This document shows positions 41,509-50,952 of a stretch of DNA of 55,535 nt, piece after piece. This stretch comes from Roseobacter sp. (GTDB taxonomy: Bacteria; Pseudomonadota; Alphaproteobacteria; Rhodobacterales; Rhodobacteraceae). A model generated the notes under the pieces. That model saw only the letters and a list, made by a program, of their open reading frames with translations, ran no database searches and was not told the origin of the DNA. The DNA lies in the NCBI GenBank assembly GCA_024636475.1, contig JAGXHA010000010.1, positions 1-55,535 on the forward strand, written 5' to 3'. The first letter of the stretch is position 1. Every line of letters begins with the position of its first letter. The translations under genes were made by a program, and so were the position numbers.

Positions 41509-42702
41509 TTATTTGAAACCGATGGTCTCGATCACGCTGTCTTTGACTTCGATCATGCGGTACGTCCCTGCAGACTCGCCCCCACCGATCAGCTCGACTG
41601 CAGAGGCACCGACATAGTCGATGTCCGTACCAGCCGTGATCAGCTCAAGCGCTTTTGCCAGTTCACCGGGATAGATTTTCTCGCCGGGGGCATTGGCCAC
41701 TTCAAGGATCTTGGGGCCGTAGATGGCTGGATCCATTGAATCTGCTGCCTGCATCGCCAGCAAGAACAAGGCCGCTGCGTCATAGGACTCGGGGGTGTAA
41801 GGCGAGGTGCCGTTGAAACCAGCGTCTTCGGCCATCTTTGAAAAGACTTCGATACCCTCACCTTCGGAACCCGCGATCTGACCATAAGACCCGTCCAGAT
41901 CATCACCGATACGGCCAGGCAACGTGTCACCGATCATGCCGCCCGGCAGACCGAAGGTGTCGAAAGCGCCTGTATCGAGTGCAGCGTTGATGATGCCGGG
42001 ACCACCTTGGTCAAGGTAGCCAGCGACGACCAGAATATCCCCACCCGCAGATGCCAGGGCACCAACTTCGGCAGAGTAATCCGCTTTGCCGTCTTCGTGT
42101 GCGGCAACGATTGTGACTTCGCCACCAACTGCCTCGAAAGATGTCTGGATCGCATCGGCAAGGCCTTTGCCGTAGTCGTTGTTGGTATAGGTCAAGGCGA
42201 TTGACTTCACGCCACGCTCTTGCAGGATTTCTGCCATGACTTCACCTTCGCGCGCATCCGAAGGGGCCGTGCGGAAGAACAGACCGTTGTCTTCCATTGT
42301 CGAGAGGCCGGGCGATGTAGCCGATGGCGAAATCATCGCCATGCCGTTTGGAATAGCGACGTTTTGCAAGACAGCGCCCGTCACGCCAGAGCAATCCGCC
42401 CCGATCAGACCATTGATGCCTTCGGCGATCAGACGTTCCGCACCGGCCACGGCAAGCGCGTTGTCAATGCAGCCCGAATCAGCGCGCAGTGAAGATACTG
42501 TTGCGCCGCCCATCAGCAAACCGCTGTCGGTCACTTCTTTCATCGCCATTTCAGCGCCGGAAGCCATCGGCCCCGTCAGCGATTCAATCGGGCCGCTAAA
42601 GCCGAATACGATACCAAGTTTAACTTCTTTAGAGTGCGCGTCTGCATAAGCATTGGTCGCAAGCAGTGCCGCAGCCGTTGTGGCCATAAGCATCTTCTTC
42701 AT
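41509..42702 (-). CDS. livK: Branched-chain amino acid ABC transporter substrate-binding protein
   Basis: A 397-residue periplasmic binding protein of the Peripla_BP_6 family. Signal MKKMLMATTAAALLATNAYA, then KLGIVFGFSGPIESLTGPMA, GINGLIGADCSGVTGAVLQN and SIALTYTNNDYGKGLADAIQ, the two-lobe ligand-binding core. The DCSG segment lies where family members bind the ligand amino and carboxyl groups. Start at 42702, with GGAGA upstream; ATG 42726 would extend without a signal. Ligand could be branched-chain or other amino acids, or amides as in related Urt/Fmd systems. Confidence 0.92.
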   Translation of the reverse strand: MKKMLMATTAAALLATNAYADAHSKEVKLGIVFGFSGPIESLTGPMASGAEMAMKEVTDSGLLMGGATVSSLRADSGCIDNALAVAGAERLIAEGINGLIGADCSGVTGAVLQNVAIPNGMAMISPSATSPGLSTMEDNGLFFRTAPSDAREGEVMAEILQERGVKSIALTYTNNDYGKGLADAIQTSFEAVGGEVTIVAAHEDGKADYSAEVGALASAGGDILVVAGYLDQGGPGIINAALDTGAFDTFGLPGGMIGDTLPGRIGDDLDGSYGQIAGSEGEGIEVFSKMAEDAGFNGTSPYTPESYDAAALFLLAMQAADSMDPAIYGPKILEVANAPGEKIYPGELAKALELITAGTDIDYVGASAVELIGGGESAGTYRMIEVKDSVIETIGFK

Positions 42703-42720
42703 GTGTCGTCTCCCGTGTTG

Positions 42721-42786
42721 GAACATGATGTTCAGCGCAAAGCCTAAGCGGGGCGTTTGGAAAAGAAAAGTCCTAACGGATGTTCA
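42721..42786. promoter_or_regulatory. Candidate operator before livK
   Basis: Perfect dyad GAACAT-G-ATGTTC at 42721-42733, 18 bases before the livK ATG, and a second copy of GATGTTCA at 42779-42786 (first at 42727-42734), 52 bases away or about five helical turns. Fits a repressor or Lrp-like site; the protein is unknown. Confidence 0.35.
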
Positions 42787-42871
42787 CGATTGGTCATGTT
42801 GGGATGGAATGCCGATGAAACAGGCCTATTTTACCCAAAGTTAAAGTTTAAAGCGGTTTAGGAGAGCTCGA

Positions 42872-43948
42872 ATGATCAAAGCAGCATTTTTGATGGTGGG
42901 TCTTTGCTTTGGCGCGGTGCCCGTTGCTGCCCAGGGAATCAAAATCGAACAGAAAATCTCGGGTCTGGACACCCCTTGGGCGATGGCAATTTTGCCTGAT
43001 GAGACTGTTTTGGTGACCGAAATTGACGGGCGTTTATTGCGGTTCGCCGATGGCGCAAGCCACGTGGTTTCCGGCACCCCAAAAGTCGCCGAAAACGGGC
43101 AGGGCGGACTTCTCGACATCACGGCCGCGCGCGACTTTGCCATCAGTCGCACGTTGTTTTTCACCTACGCCAAGCCGATGCAGGGCGGTTCTGGAACGGC
43201 ACTTGCCGCCGCAGAACTGTCGGCAGATGCGCAGTCGCTGGAAAACCTGCGAGACCTGTTTGTGATGGCCCAAGGATCAAGGGCAGGGCGGCATTTCGGC
43301 AGTCGCGTGGTGGAAGGGTCGGATGGGACGTTATTCGTGACCATTGGTGACCGCGGCGATGATGTGAAGGCGCAAGATCGCAGCACCCACAACGGATCGG
43401 TCATTCGGGTCAACCGCGACGGATCGGTGCCCGGCGACAATCCGTTCGTAGGCCAAGATGGCATATTGCCGGAAATCTGGTCGTTTGGGCATCGCAATCC
43501 GCAAGGGGCGGGGCTTGATTTTCAGGGGAACATGTGGGTGTCAGAGCATGGTGCGCGCGGCGGCGACGAGGTGAACCGCATCCAGAAAGGGGCCAATTTT
43601 GGCTGGCCGGTGATTTCCTACGGACGTCATTACTCGGGCGCCAAGATCGGCGAGGGGACGGCGAAGCCCGGCATGGAGCAGCCTGCGTTCTATTGGGATC
43701 CGTCGATCGCGCCGTCCGGCCTGCTGGTCTATTCCGGCACTATGTTCCCCGAATGGGATGGTGACATCTTTGTTGGCGCTTTGAAATTCAACTATATTGC
43801 GCGGCTTGATGGCGATCCTTTGGTTGAGGCAGAACAGATCATGACCGATGAAACCGACCGTGTGCGTGACATCGTAGAAGCACCGGACGGGGCGATCTGG
43901 TTCATTTCTGTGGGCAATGGCGCAATATATCGCGTCGCGGCGAAGTGA
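42872..43948 (+). CDS. Soluble PQQ-type aldose sugar dehydrogenase (GSDH family)
   Basis: A 358-residue periplasmic six-bladed propeller. Signal MIKAAFLMVGLCFGAVPVAA, then LDTPWAMAILPDETVLVTE, EHGARGGDEVNRIQKGANFG and WPVISYGRHYSG, the blocks of the Asd/YliI family whose His and Arg residues bind PQQ. It oxidises sugars and passes electrons to the respiratory chain. A good ribosome-binding site (TAGGAGAG) precedes the start. No PQQ synthesis genes are in the window. Confidence 0.92.
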   Translation: MIKAAFLMVGLCFGAVPVAAQGIKIEQKISGLDTPWAMAILPDETVLVTEIDGRLLRFADGASHVVSGTPKVAENGQGGLLDITAARDFAISRTLFFTYAKPMQGGSGTALAAAELSADAQSLENLRDLFVMAQGSRAGRHFGSRVVEGSDGTLFVTIGDRGDDVKAQDRSTHNGSVIRVNRDGSVPGDNPFVGQDGILPEIWSFGHRNPQGAGLDFQGNMWVSEHGARGGDEVNRIQKGANFGWPVISYGRHYSGAKIGEGTAKPGMEQPAFYWDPSIAPSGLLVYSGTMFPEWDGDIFVGALKFNYIARLDGDPLVEAEQIMTDETDRVRDIVEAPDGAIWFISVGNGAIYRVAAK

Positions 43949-44082
43949 GCATTTTTGCAGGGATAGAAGCGGACAAAGTTTGGAGTGAACGGCAGTTCCG
44001 GGCCCAATGCGAACCTAGGCCAGCGTTATGCAGACCGATCCCCCCAAATACCAAACATCGGCCTTGCGCTCTTTGAGCGCTA

Positions 44083-45087
44083 TCAGATCGACAGCCGCGC
44101 AGCGTGTGACCCGCGTTCGCGGTAAGGTGTCGTGTCGTAATGCGCTCGGTAGCATTTGGAGAAATGCGAGGGCGAGGCAAAGCCGCAGGCGAGGGCCACG
44201 TTGATCACGCTCATGTCGGTCTGCATCAGCAGGTTGCGCGCCTTTTGCAAGCGCAGTTCCATGTAATAGCGTTTGGGGCTGCGGTTCAGATAGCGCCGGA
44301 ACAGACGTTCCAGCTGGCGGGTGGACATCCCGACATCGCGCGCCAAGGTCGACGGGCTGATCGGATCTTCGATGTTGCGCTCCATCATCTGGATGACCTG
44401 GCTCAGCTTTGGATGACGCACACCGATCCGGGTTGGCACTGACAGACGCTGTGTATCCTGATCTGTGCGGATTGACGAATAGATCAGCTGATCGGCAACG
44501 GCATTGGCAAGGTCTTCGCCCAAATCATCAGCGATCAGTTTCAGCATCAGATCGATCGACGATGTGCCCCCGGCCGTGGTCATCCGGTTGCCGTCGACCA
44601 CAAACACCGACTTGGTCAGGTTCACCTCTTCGAATTCCTCGATAAAGCTGTCCTGGTTTTCCCAATGTATCGTCGCTTTCTTACCGTCCAGCAGACCCGC
44701 TTTGGCCAAGGTGAACGCAGCGGTGCAAAGCCCGCCCACCATCATGCCTTTGCGCGCCTCGCGGCGCAGCCAGCTCAGCAGTTTCTTGGTGGTTGCAGAT
44801 TGCACATCAATGCCGCTGCAAATGATCAGCGTGTCCTCGCGCTTGAGTTCGTCTAAATCGCTATCCAACCTGAATTGCGCTCCAGCCGAGCAGCTGACAT
44901 GACTTCCACCTTCACCCGCCAAACGCCAGTCATACGCCTTGCGACCCACCATCCGGTTTGCAATCCGCAGGCATTCAACCGCAGAAGCAAAGCTCAGCAT
45001 GGTAAAATTATCCAGCAAAACAAAGACAAATAACTTTGGTTTATCTACGTTTACCGGGATGCGCATGGCCGGAGGGGAGGCTGACAT
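44083..45087 (-). CDS. GlxA family AraC-type transcriptional regulator
   Basis: A 334-residue protein: N-terminal DJ-1/PfpI-like domain (about 18-190; FVLLDNFTMLSFASAVECLR, GGLCTAAFTLAKAGLLDG) and a C-terminal AraC double helix-turn-helix (about 240-325; ARDVGMSTRQLERLFRRYLN, VALACGFASPSHFSKCYRAH). Relatives include GbdR and ArgR-type regulators of glycine betaine, carnitine or arginine use. The target is unknown; the divergent neighbour is aromatic biosynthesis. Start at 45087, with AAGG 7 bases upstream. Confidence 0.93.
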   Translation of the reverse strand: MSASPPAMRIPVNVDKPKLFVFVLLDNFTMLSFASAVECLRIANRMVGRKAYDWRLAGEGGSHVSCSAGAQFRLDSDLDELKREDTLIICSGIDVQSATTKKLLSWLRREARKGMMVGGLCTAAFTLAKAGLLDGKKATIHWENQDSFIEEFEEVNLTKSVFVVDGNRMTTAGGTSSIDLMLKLIADDLGEDLANAVADQLIYSSIRTDQDTQRLSVPTRIGVRHPKLSQVIQMMERNIEDPISPSTLARDVGMSTRQLERLFRRYLNRSPKRYYMELRLQKARNLLMQTDMSVINVALACGFASPSHFSKCYRAHYDTTPYRERGSHAARLSI

Positions 45088-45286
45088 CGCTTACCTTTCA
45101 AACAAGCCTGTAAAGCAGGTGGGCGTTTTATATCCCGCAAAACCTGCCGGAAACCTTGCTCACGGGGGGGAAGCAACGTCAATAGGGTGAATTTCGGTTC
45201 TGGTCACTCGGCTTGTGCTTTTGTATACCACAAGTTCAACTGTTAGCGTCGGGAATCTAGCGCGCTGCCTACCTCGGAGAGATAAG

Positions 45287-46657
45287 ATGACCGATTGGAC
45301 AAAATCAAGCTGGCGCAACAAACCGCGTATCCAGATGCCAGACTATCCTGATCAGGCTGCCCTGCAGGCAGTCGAGGCTGAATTGTCCCGGTATCCGGTT
45401 CTCGTTTTTGCGGGCGAGGCACGGCGCTTGAAAAAGCATCTTGCGTCAGCAGGCCGCGGCGAGGCGTTCTTGTTGCAGGGCGGCGATTGCGCCGAAAGCT
45501 TTGAGCAGTTCAGCAGCGACATGATCCGCGACACGTTCAAGGTCATGCTGCAAATGGCCATCGTTCTGACCCATGGTGCCAAAGTCCCGGTGATCAAGCT
45601 GGGACGTATGGCAGGCCAGTTCGCCAAGCCCCGTTCGGCCCCTACCGAAGTCGTGGACGGCGTCGAGTTGCCCAGCTACCGCGGTGACATTATCAACGAA
45701 CTGGACTTCACCCCCGAAGCTCGCATTCCGGACCCTCGCAAAATGCTGCGCGCCTATACGCAAGCCGCCGCAACTTTGAACCTGATCCGTGCGTTTTCGA
45801 CTGGTGGCTATGCTGACGTGCATCAGGTGCATGGCTGGACCTTGGGATTTACCGATAACGAAAAAGCCGAGAAATACCGCGAGATTGCCAACCGTATTTC
45901 CGATACGCTGGATTTCATGGCCGCTGCGGGTGTCACATCTGAAACCGCGCATACTCTGCAAACGGTGGAGTATTATACCAGCCACGAATCGCTTTTGCTT
46001 GAATACGAAGAGGCGCTGTGCCGTCAGGACAGCCAGACCGGAAAGTGGTTGGCGGGATCAGGGCACATGATCTGGATTGGCGACCGCACGCGTCAGCCTG
46101 ACGGTGCGCATGTGGAATTTGCACGCGGCGTGCAAAACCCCATTGGCCTGAAATGTGGGCCGACGATGACCAGCGATGATCTGAAGCTGTTGATGAAAAC
46201 CCTGAACCCCTCGAACGAGGAAGGGCGTCTGACCCTGATCGCACGTTTTGGCGCGGGCGCTGTTGGCGAGCATTTGCCACGCCTCATAAAGACAGTGCAG
46301 GAAGAAGGTGCAAACGTGGTTTGGACCTGTGACGCGATGCACGGCAACACGATAAAGTCGTCGAGCGGCTACAAGACGCGGCCTTTCGATTCTGTCTTGC
46401 GCGAAGTACGTGAATTCTTTGCTATTCATGCCGATGAGGGGACTGTTCCTGGTGGCGTGCACTTTGAGATGACCGGACAGGATGTGACGGAATGCACCGG
46501 TGGTGTGCGTGCCGTGCAAGATGAAGACCTGTCTGATCGCTATCACACCGCTTGTGATCCCCGCCTCAATGCCAGCCAGTCACTTGAACTGGCGTTTCTT
46601 GTGGCAGAAGAGCTTTCGACCCGCCGCAACACGCAACAAGCGAAAGCGGTAAGCTGA
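45287..46657 (+). CDS. 3-deoxy-7-phosphoheptulonate synthase, class II (plant type)
   Basis: A 456-residue class II DAHP synthase, first step of the shikimate pathway (PEP + erythrose 4-phosphate). Segments [34 protein letters not shown] and [20 protein letters not shown] hold the metal Cys and His and PEP-binding residues. The start at 45287 ([10 protein letters not shown]) has CGGAGAG upstream; the open frame to 45215 has no similarity. Regulation at the leader cannot be shown: a short dyad CTTGTG/CACAAG lies at 45212-45234. Ends in a strong terminator. Confidence 0.96.
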   Translation: MTDWTKSSWRNKPRIQMPDYPDQAALQAVEAELSRYPVLVFAGEARRLKKHLASAGRGEAFLLQGGDCAESFEQFSSDMIRDTFKVMLQMAIVLTHGAKVPVIKLGRMAGQFAKPRSAPTEVVDGVELPSYRGDIINELDFTPEARIPDPRKMLRAYTQAAATLNLIRAFSTGGYADVHQVHGWTLGFTDNEKAEKYREIANRISDTLDFMAAAGVTSETAHTLQTVEYYTSHESLLLEYEEALCRQDSQTGKWLAGSGHMIWIGDRTRQPDGAHVEFARGVQNPIGLKCGPTMTSDDLKLLMKTLNPSNEEGRLTLIARFGAGAVGEHLPRLIKTVQEEGANVVWTCDAMHGNTIKSSSGYKTRPFDSVLREVREFFAIHADEGTVPGGVHFEMTGQDVTECTGGVRAVQDEDLSDRYHTACDPRLNASQSLELAFLVAEELSTRRNTQQAKAVS

Positions 46658-46681
46658 ACCGACACACCTAAATCAAGAATG

Positions 46682-46716
46682 AAAGCCGCGTATTTTTTTA
46701 ATATGCGGCTTTTTTC
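46682..46716 (+). terminator. Intrinsic terminator of DAHP synthase gene
   Basis: Stem AAAGCCGCGTATT/AATATGCGGCTTT (one G-T pair), loop of about 4 T, then a T tract. A-rich on the left, so it may act in both directions. Confidence 0.92.
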
Positions 46717-46758
46717 ATTCAGGCCCTCGTCTGTCGGCATATCGCTTTACGGATCTGT

Positions 46759-47427
46759 CTAGTCTTCGGACTTCACCAAGCGCAAATAAGGCAGGTGCCG
46801 TTTGCTGCTGTCGGGCGGGAATGGATTGACTGGCTCGGCAAAGCCCGTGTGCGCGGCGGCTACAGGGGCCGTTGGCAGCAGATGGCGTGCTTTGTCGCCA
46901 ACGGGCCTGATCCGGATATGTTCGATGTCAAAGCGACAGTGGCTATCTGAAATGTCGCCTTTGGTAACCAGACATCCCAACATCCGGCTGACGTCGCCCA
47001 TATCGCTTTTGAGCGGTAAAAGGATCATGCGCCCCGTGACCTGTCCCGTCTCACTTTTCAGCGTGAGGGTGCCTGTGGCTGGGGTCTCGAAAAGTTCTTC
47101 CATCATGTCGCTGAAGCGGCGGCGGGACGGGGTGGATATAAACGCGGTGATCGGCATCCCGCGGACTTCCATGCCCATCACATCGCCCAGATGGCTACCT
47201 GCAATGCGCAAACGGGCCACACCGGGAGAGATACGCTCTAGAACAAAGGTATATTCCAACGCGGCCTCTATCCCGCGTGGATCAATATCAGACCTTTTGG
47301 GCAGCACCTGATCACCGCGCAATGCGTCCCAATAGGCCTCGACCTGCGACACGGCCACAAAATTATGATCCGTGTTGAAGTCTATCATCCTCACAACATT
47401 CTGTGCACTTTGGCTAATATTTTCCAT
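46759..47427 (-). CDS. PAS_5 (alphaproteobacterial PAS-like) domain protein
   Basis: A 222-residue cytoplasmic protein. The PAS_5 domain spans about 10-160 (VEAYWDALRGDQVLPKRSDI, LRIAGSHLGDVMGMEVRGMP, RMILLPLKSDMGDVSRMLGC). No kinase, GGDEF or methyl-accepting domain is attached, so it is a stand-alone sensor or adaptor. Caulobacter MopJ, a member of this group, affects motility and stalk-pole signalling; the role here is unknown. Convergent with DAHP synthase. Confidence 0.82.
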   Translation of the reverse strand: MENISQSAQNVVRMIDFNTDHNFVAVSQVEAYWDALRGDQVLPKRSDIDPRGIEAALEYTFVLERISPGVARLRIAGSHLGDVMGMEVRGMPITAFISTPSRRRFSDMMEELFETPATGTLTLKSETGQVTGRMILLPLKSDMGDVSRMLGCLVTKGDISDSHCRFDIEHIRIRPVGDKARHLLPTAPVAAAHTGFAEPVNPFPPDSSKRHLPYLRLVKSED

Positions 47428-47686
47428 TAAAGGCCACGTCTTTCATATCTTTCGACGAGGATGCGGCCAGGGTGCAGAGCATTCGGCCGCTTTCGTCCAC
47501 ATCAATCACAACCCGTCTTCTTGATAGACTATACGCCAATTCACACCAAATTTGCAGCTAAATTTCTGCAAGTGGTTAATATGTTGGCAACCACTTCGCT
47601 GAACGCTTCCGTGGCTTTCGACTTGCCCAATATTGCGGTTTGGCTTTTAAGACACGGCACATATCCCCAGTTGACAGGACCCAAAG

Positions 47687-48577
47687 ATGATACGTTCAAT
47701 GACAGGCTTCGCCTCTGCCAGCGGCGCGCTAGCGCCCCATAGCTGGGGATGGGAGTTGCGATCTGTCAACGGCAAGGGGCTGGATCTGCGGCTGCGGGTG
47801 CCAGACTGGATCGAAGGGCTGGAGGCGGGACTGCGCAAACAATTGACCGACGCGGTCGGGCGCGGAAATGTATCGTGCAATTTGCGCGTGGCACGGGACG
47901 AAACGACGGGCGGTTTGACCGTGAACGCCGCCCAGCTTGAAACCGTGCTGGATGCGTTGCACCAGATCGAAACCCGCGCGATGGATGCTGGCATTTCGCT
48001 TGCCCCCTCAAAAGCGACCGATATTGTCACCATGCGCGGCGTGCTGGAACAGGCGACGACTGTTGATGATGTGGCGGCCCTAAGTGCAGCGCTGCTGGCA
48101 GAGTTTCCAAAGGTGCTGGCGGATTTCAATGCAATGCGCGCCAGCGAGGGGGCAGCCCTTGCCGAAGTTCTCGAAAACCAACTGACCGAAATCGAAGACC
48201 TGACCTCGAAAGCCGCCGATCTCGCCGAGCTCCGCAAAGAAGAGATGGCCCAAACGCTCAGGCGCAATCTGGCGCGGGTAATGGACAATAGCGAAGGGGT
48301 AGAGCCAGACCGTCTGGCGCAGGAACTTGCGCTCATCGCAGTCAAATCCGACATCACAGAAGAGATTGACCGCCTGGCCGCCCATATCAATGCAGCGTCA
48401 GGTCTGCTTAAGCAAGGTGGCCCCGTTGGTCGCAAGCTGGATTTTCTGATGCAGGAATTCAACCGCGAGGCCAATACTCTTTGCGCCAAGGCCCAGAATT
48501 CTGAATTGACGCAGGTCGGGCTGGCGCTGAAGGCCGTAATCGACCAGATGCGCGAACAAGTACAGAATGTGGAGTAA
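47687..48577 (+). CDS. yicC: YicC family protein (endoribonuclease-related)
   Basis: A 296-residue YicC homologue. N-terminal MIRSMTGFASASGALAPHSW and the C-terminal DUF1732 block DFLMQEFNREANTLCAKAQN are diagnostic. YicC forms a hexamer and has been reported to process RNA; it sits upstream of gmk in many proteobacteria. Spacing to gmk is 3 bases. Confidence 0.93.
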   Translation: MIRSMTGFASASGALAPHSWGWELRSVNGKGLDLRLRVPDWIEGLEAGLRKQLTDAVGRGNVSCNLRVARDETTGGLTVNAAQLETVLDALHQIETRAMDAGISLAPSKATDIVTMRGVLEQATTVDDVAALSAALLAEFPKVLADFNAMRASEGAALAEVLENQLTEIEDLTSKAADLAELRKEEMAQTLRRNLARVMDNSEGVEPDRLAQELALIAVKSDITEEIDRLAAHINAASGLLKQGGPVGRKLDFLMQEFNREANTLCAKAQNSELTQVGLALKAVIDQMREQVQNVE

Positions 48578-48580
48578 CCC

Positions 48581-49237
48581 ATGAGCGCCCCAATCATCAG
48601 TGAAAGACGCGGCCTTTTGATCATCCTCAGTTCGCCCTCTGGGGCGGGTAAATCGACCTTGGCGCGGAAACTGCGCATCTGGGACGAGTCGCTGCAATTC
48701 TCGGTCTCGGCCACAACACGTGCACCGCGCGTGGGCGAGGTCGACGGCAAGGACTACTTTTTTACGTCGGAAGAAAAGTTTCGCACCTTGGTGAACGAGG
48801 GGGAGATGCTGGAACATGCCCGCGTGTTCAACAACTACTACGGGTCCCCCAAAGGCCCGGTGCAAAAGGCCATCGAAAACGGCCGTGACGTGCTTTTCGA
48901 CGTGGACTGGCAGGGCGCGCAGCAAATCAGCAATTCGTCGATGAAACAGCATGTGCTTTCGATCTTCATTCTTCCCCCGTCCATCAAGGAGTTGCGCCGC
49001 AGGCTTGAGACACGCGGTCAGGACAACGCCGAAACCATCGCGCTGCGCATGGAGAAAAGCTGGGACGAGATCAGCCACTGGGACGGCTATCATTATGTGC
49101 TGGTTAACGACGATCTGGTTGAAACCGAAGCGCGGCTGAAAGCGATCATCACGGCAGAGCGTTTACGCCTTTCCCAACAGCCCAAACTGGTTGACCATGT
49201 CCGCGCCCTGCAATCCGAATTCGAGGAAACCAAATGA
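48581..49237 (+). CDS. gmk: Guanylate kinase
   Basis: A 218-residue enzyme converting GMP to GDP. Walker [10 protein letters not shown] is at 18-26, and the GMP-binding [19 protein letters not shown] is intact. Length is normal. Coupled upstream to yicC and overlapping the next gene by ATGA. Confidence 0.97.
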   Translation: MSAPIISERRGLLIILSSPSGAGKSTLARKLRIWDESLQFSVSATTRAPRVGEVDGKDYFFTSEEKFRTLVNEGEMLEHARVFNNYYGSPKGPVQKAIENGRDVLFDVDWQGAQQISNSSMKQHVLSIFILPPSIKELRRRLETRGQDNAETIALRMEKSWDEISHWDGYHYVLVNDDLVETEARLKAIITAERLRLSQQPKLVDHVRALQSEFEETK

Positions 49238-49755
49238 CCCTATATGCCTTGGCCAAAAGCGCCCCGACCGTAGACTCCACCGCGTGGGTTGCCCCCGACG
49301 CCAATGTAATCGGCAATGTCGTGCTCGAGGCCGACACCTCTGTGTGGTTCGGCAGCACCTTGCGCGGCGACAATGAGCTGATCCATGTGGGCAAGGGCAG
49401 CAATGTGCAGGAAAATTGCGTCTTTCACACAGACCCCGGCTCCCCTCTGATGATTGGCGAAAACTGTACGATCGGTCACAAGGTCATGCTGCATGGCTGT
49501 ACGATTGGCGATAATTCCCTGATCGGAATGGGAGCCACAGTGCTGAACGGCGCCAAGATCGGAAAGAATTGCTTGATCGGGGCAGGGGCCCTGATTACGG
49601 AAAACAAGTTGATCCCTGACGGGTCACTGGTGATGGGCGCACCGGGCAAGGTGGTGCGCGAGCTGGATGCGGCAGCGATTGCCGGGCTGACGGCCAGCGC
49701 CAAGCATTATCAAGACAACGCCCGACGGTTTCGCAACGATCTGAAACCCGTTTAA
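49234..49755 (+). CDS. Gamma-carbonic anhydrase family hexapeptide protein (YrdA/PaaY type)
   Basis: A 173-residue left-handed beta-helix protein with hexapeptide repeats from about 15 to 145. Zinc-binding histidines are in NCVFHTDPG and [10 protein letters not shown], as in gamma-carbonic anhydrases. It could hydrate CO2 or act as a CoA thioesterase like PaaY; activity is unproven. Coupled between gmk (ATGA overlap) and phoR (3 bases). Confidence 0.9.
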   Translation: MTLYALAKSAPTVDSTAWVAPDANVIGNVVLEADTSVWFGSTLRGDNELIHVGKGSNVQENCVFHTDPGSPLMIGENCTIGHKVMLHGCTIGDNSLIGMGATVLNGAKIGKNCLIGAGALITENKLIPDGSLVMGAPGKVVRELDAAAIAGLTASAKHYQDNARRFRNDLKPV

Positions 49756-49758
49756 GCC

Positions 49759-50802
49759 ATGGTCATCCGTACGCTTTTGCCTGATCTGCTGGCAGCATTG
49801 CCGCTGCCGACCCTCGCGGTTGATCGTGCCGAGCGTATCGTGGCGATGAATGCGGCGGCGAGTTCTTTGGTGGGTGATGCAGCACTTGACCGCCATTTCA
49901 TCAACGTTTTGCGCCAACCCACAATCGTGGACGCGGTCGAGCAATGTCAGCGCGACGACAAGCCTCGCGAGGCACATTATCTGTCCAGCGACGGAATCAA
50001 TGACACGACGTTTCAGGTGCATGTGCGCAAAGTACCGGGGACCGATTACGTCGTGCTGAGTTTCCAAGACATCACCCAAGTCACCAAAGCCAGCAAGATG
50101 CGCCGTGATTTTGTGGCGAATGTCAGCCATGAATTGCGCACGCCATTGACCTCATTGATGGGGTTTATCGAGACGCTGCGCGGCCCGGCGCGCGATGATG
50201 CTGCCACCCGAGACCGCTTTTTAGGCATCATGACCGGAGAGGCAGAGCGCATGAACCGGCTGGTCGGTGATCTGTTGTCTCTGTCGCGGGTCGAAGCTGA
50301 AGAACGGGTGCGACCGACCGAACGGGTCGATTTGCGCAATGTGCTGCAATCGACCTTGCGGAATTTGACTCCTCTGGCGGTCGAAGCCGATGTAAAGCTG
50401 GTGCCAAGCTTGGGCACAGCCCCCCTGCCGATTAATGGCGATGCGGATCAGTTGATGCAGGTCTTTACCAATCTGATCGAGAACGCGATCAAATATGGTG
50501 GTTCCACCAAATCGGTCGAGATTGACGTGGAAACGACCCTGCGCGACCCGTCTTTACGCGGGGCGGCACTGCATGTGACCATCACGGACCATGGCGCGGG
50601 CATTGATCCGCTGCATATCCCCCGCCTGACAGAACGTTTCTACCGCGCCGACAATCACCGCAGCCGCGCCCTTGGCGGGACGGGCTTGGGCCTCGCTATC
50701 GTGAAACACATCCTCAACAGGCATCGTGGTCGGATGAAAATTACCAGCACCTTGGGCCAAGGCAGCCAGTTTACGGTCGTGTTGCCCCTCGAAACTGCCT
50801 GA
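49759..50802 (+). CDS. phoR: Phosphate regulon sensor histidine kinase PhoR
   Basis: A 347-residue histidine kinase. A PAS domain spans about residues 5-110 (AVDRAERIVAMNAAASSLVG), the dimerisation box has phospho-acceptor H124 (FVANVSHELRTPL), and the ATPase domain has N-box LIENAIKYGG and G-boxes HGAGIDP and GGTGLGLAIV. No transmembrane segment is visible, unlike enterobacterial PhoR, so it would be recruited by PstSCAB-PhoU. Immediately upstream of pstSCAB, which fixes the assignment; phoU and phoB are probably beyond the window. Confidence 0.93.
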   Translation: MVIRTLLPDLLAALPLPTLAVDRAERIVAMNAAASSLVGDAALDRHFINVLRQPTIVDAVEQCQRDDKPREAHYLSSDGINDTTFQVHVRKVPGTDYVVLSFQDITQVTKASKMRRDFVANVSHELRTPLTSLMGFIETLRGPARDDAATRDRFLGIMTGEAERMNRLVGDLLSLSRVEAEERVRPTERVDLRNVLQSTLRNLTPLAVEADVKLVPSLGTAPLPINGDADQLMQVFTNLIENAIKYGGSTKSVEIDVETTLRDPSLRGAALHVTITDHGAGIDPLHIPRLTERFYRADNHRSRALGGTGLGLAIVKHILNRHRGRMKITSTLGQGSQFTVVLPLETA

Positions 50803-50841
50803 GATGTGAAAAGTTTTCTAAAACTGCAGGCAAATCGGTTA

Positions 50842-50870
50842 CTGTCATAAAACTGTAACACAACTGACAC
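50842..50870 (+). promoter_or_regulatory. Pho box upstream of pstS (three direct repeats)
   Basis: CTGTCAT (50842), CTGTAAC (50853) and CTGACAC (50864) are spaced exactly 11 bases, the arrangement of tandem PhoB sites (consensus CTGTCATA then A/T-rich). It lies about 83 bases before the pstS ATG, where the -35 would be. It predicts PhoB-dependent induction at low phosphate. Confidence 0.85.
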
Positions 50871-50886
50871 AAAAGCCAAACATGCG

Positions 50887-50936
50887 ACCCCTAGGGGTGA
50901 CTGCAAGATCACCATGGGGGTGGTCACAAAATCTAA
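50887..50936 (+). promoter_or_regulatory. Structured pstS leader
   Basis: A 12-base perfect palindrome ACCCCTAGGGGT (50887-50898), then an imperfect fold closed by GTGAC (50896) and GTCAC (50932) around CACC/GGTG. Probably forms hairpins in the mRNA leader just before the ribosome-binding site. Confidence 0.4.
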
Positions 50937-50952
50937 GCTGACAGGAGACATC

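Noticed and set aside
45212..45234. CTTGTG/CACAAG dyad as an operator of DAHP synthase
   Set aside because: Only 6-bp half-sites with an 11-base gap and no second copy; too weak to claim.
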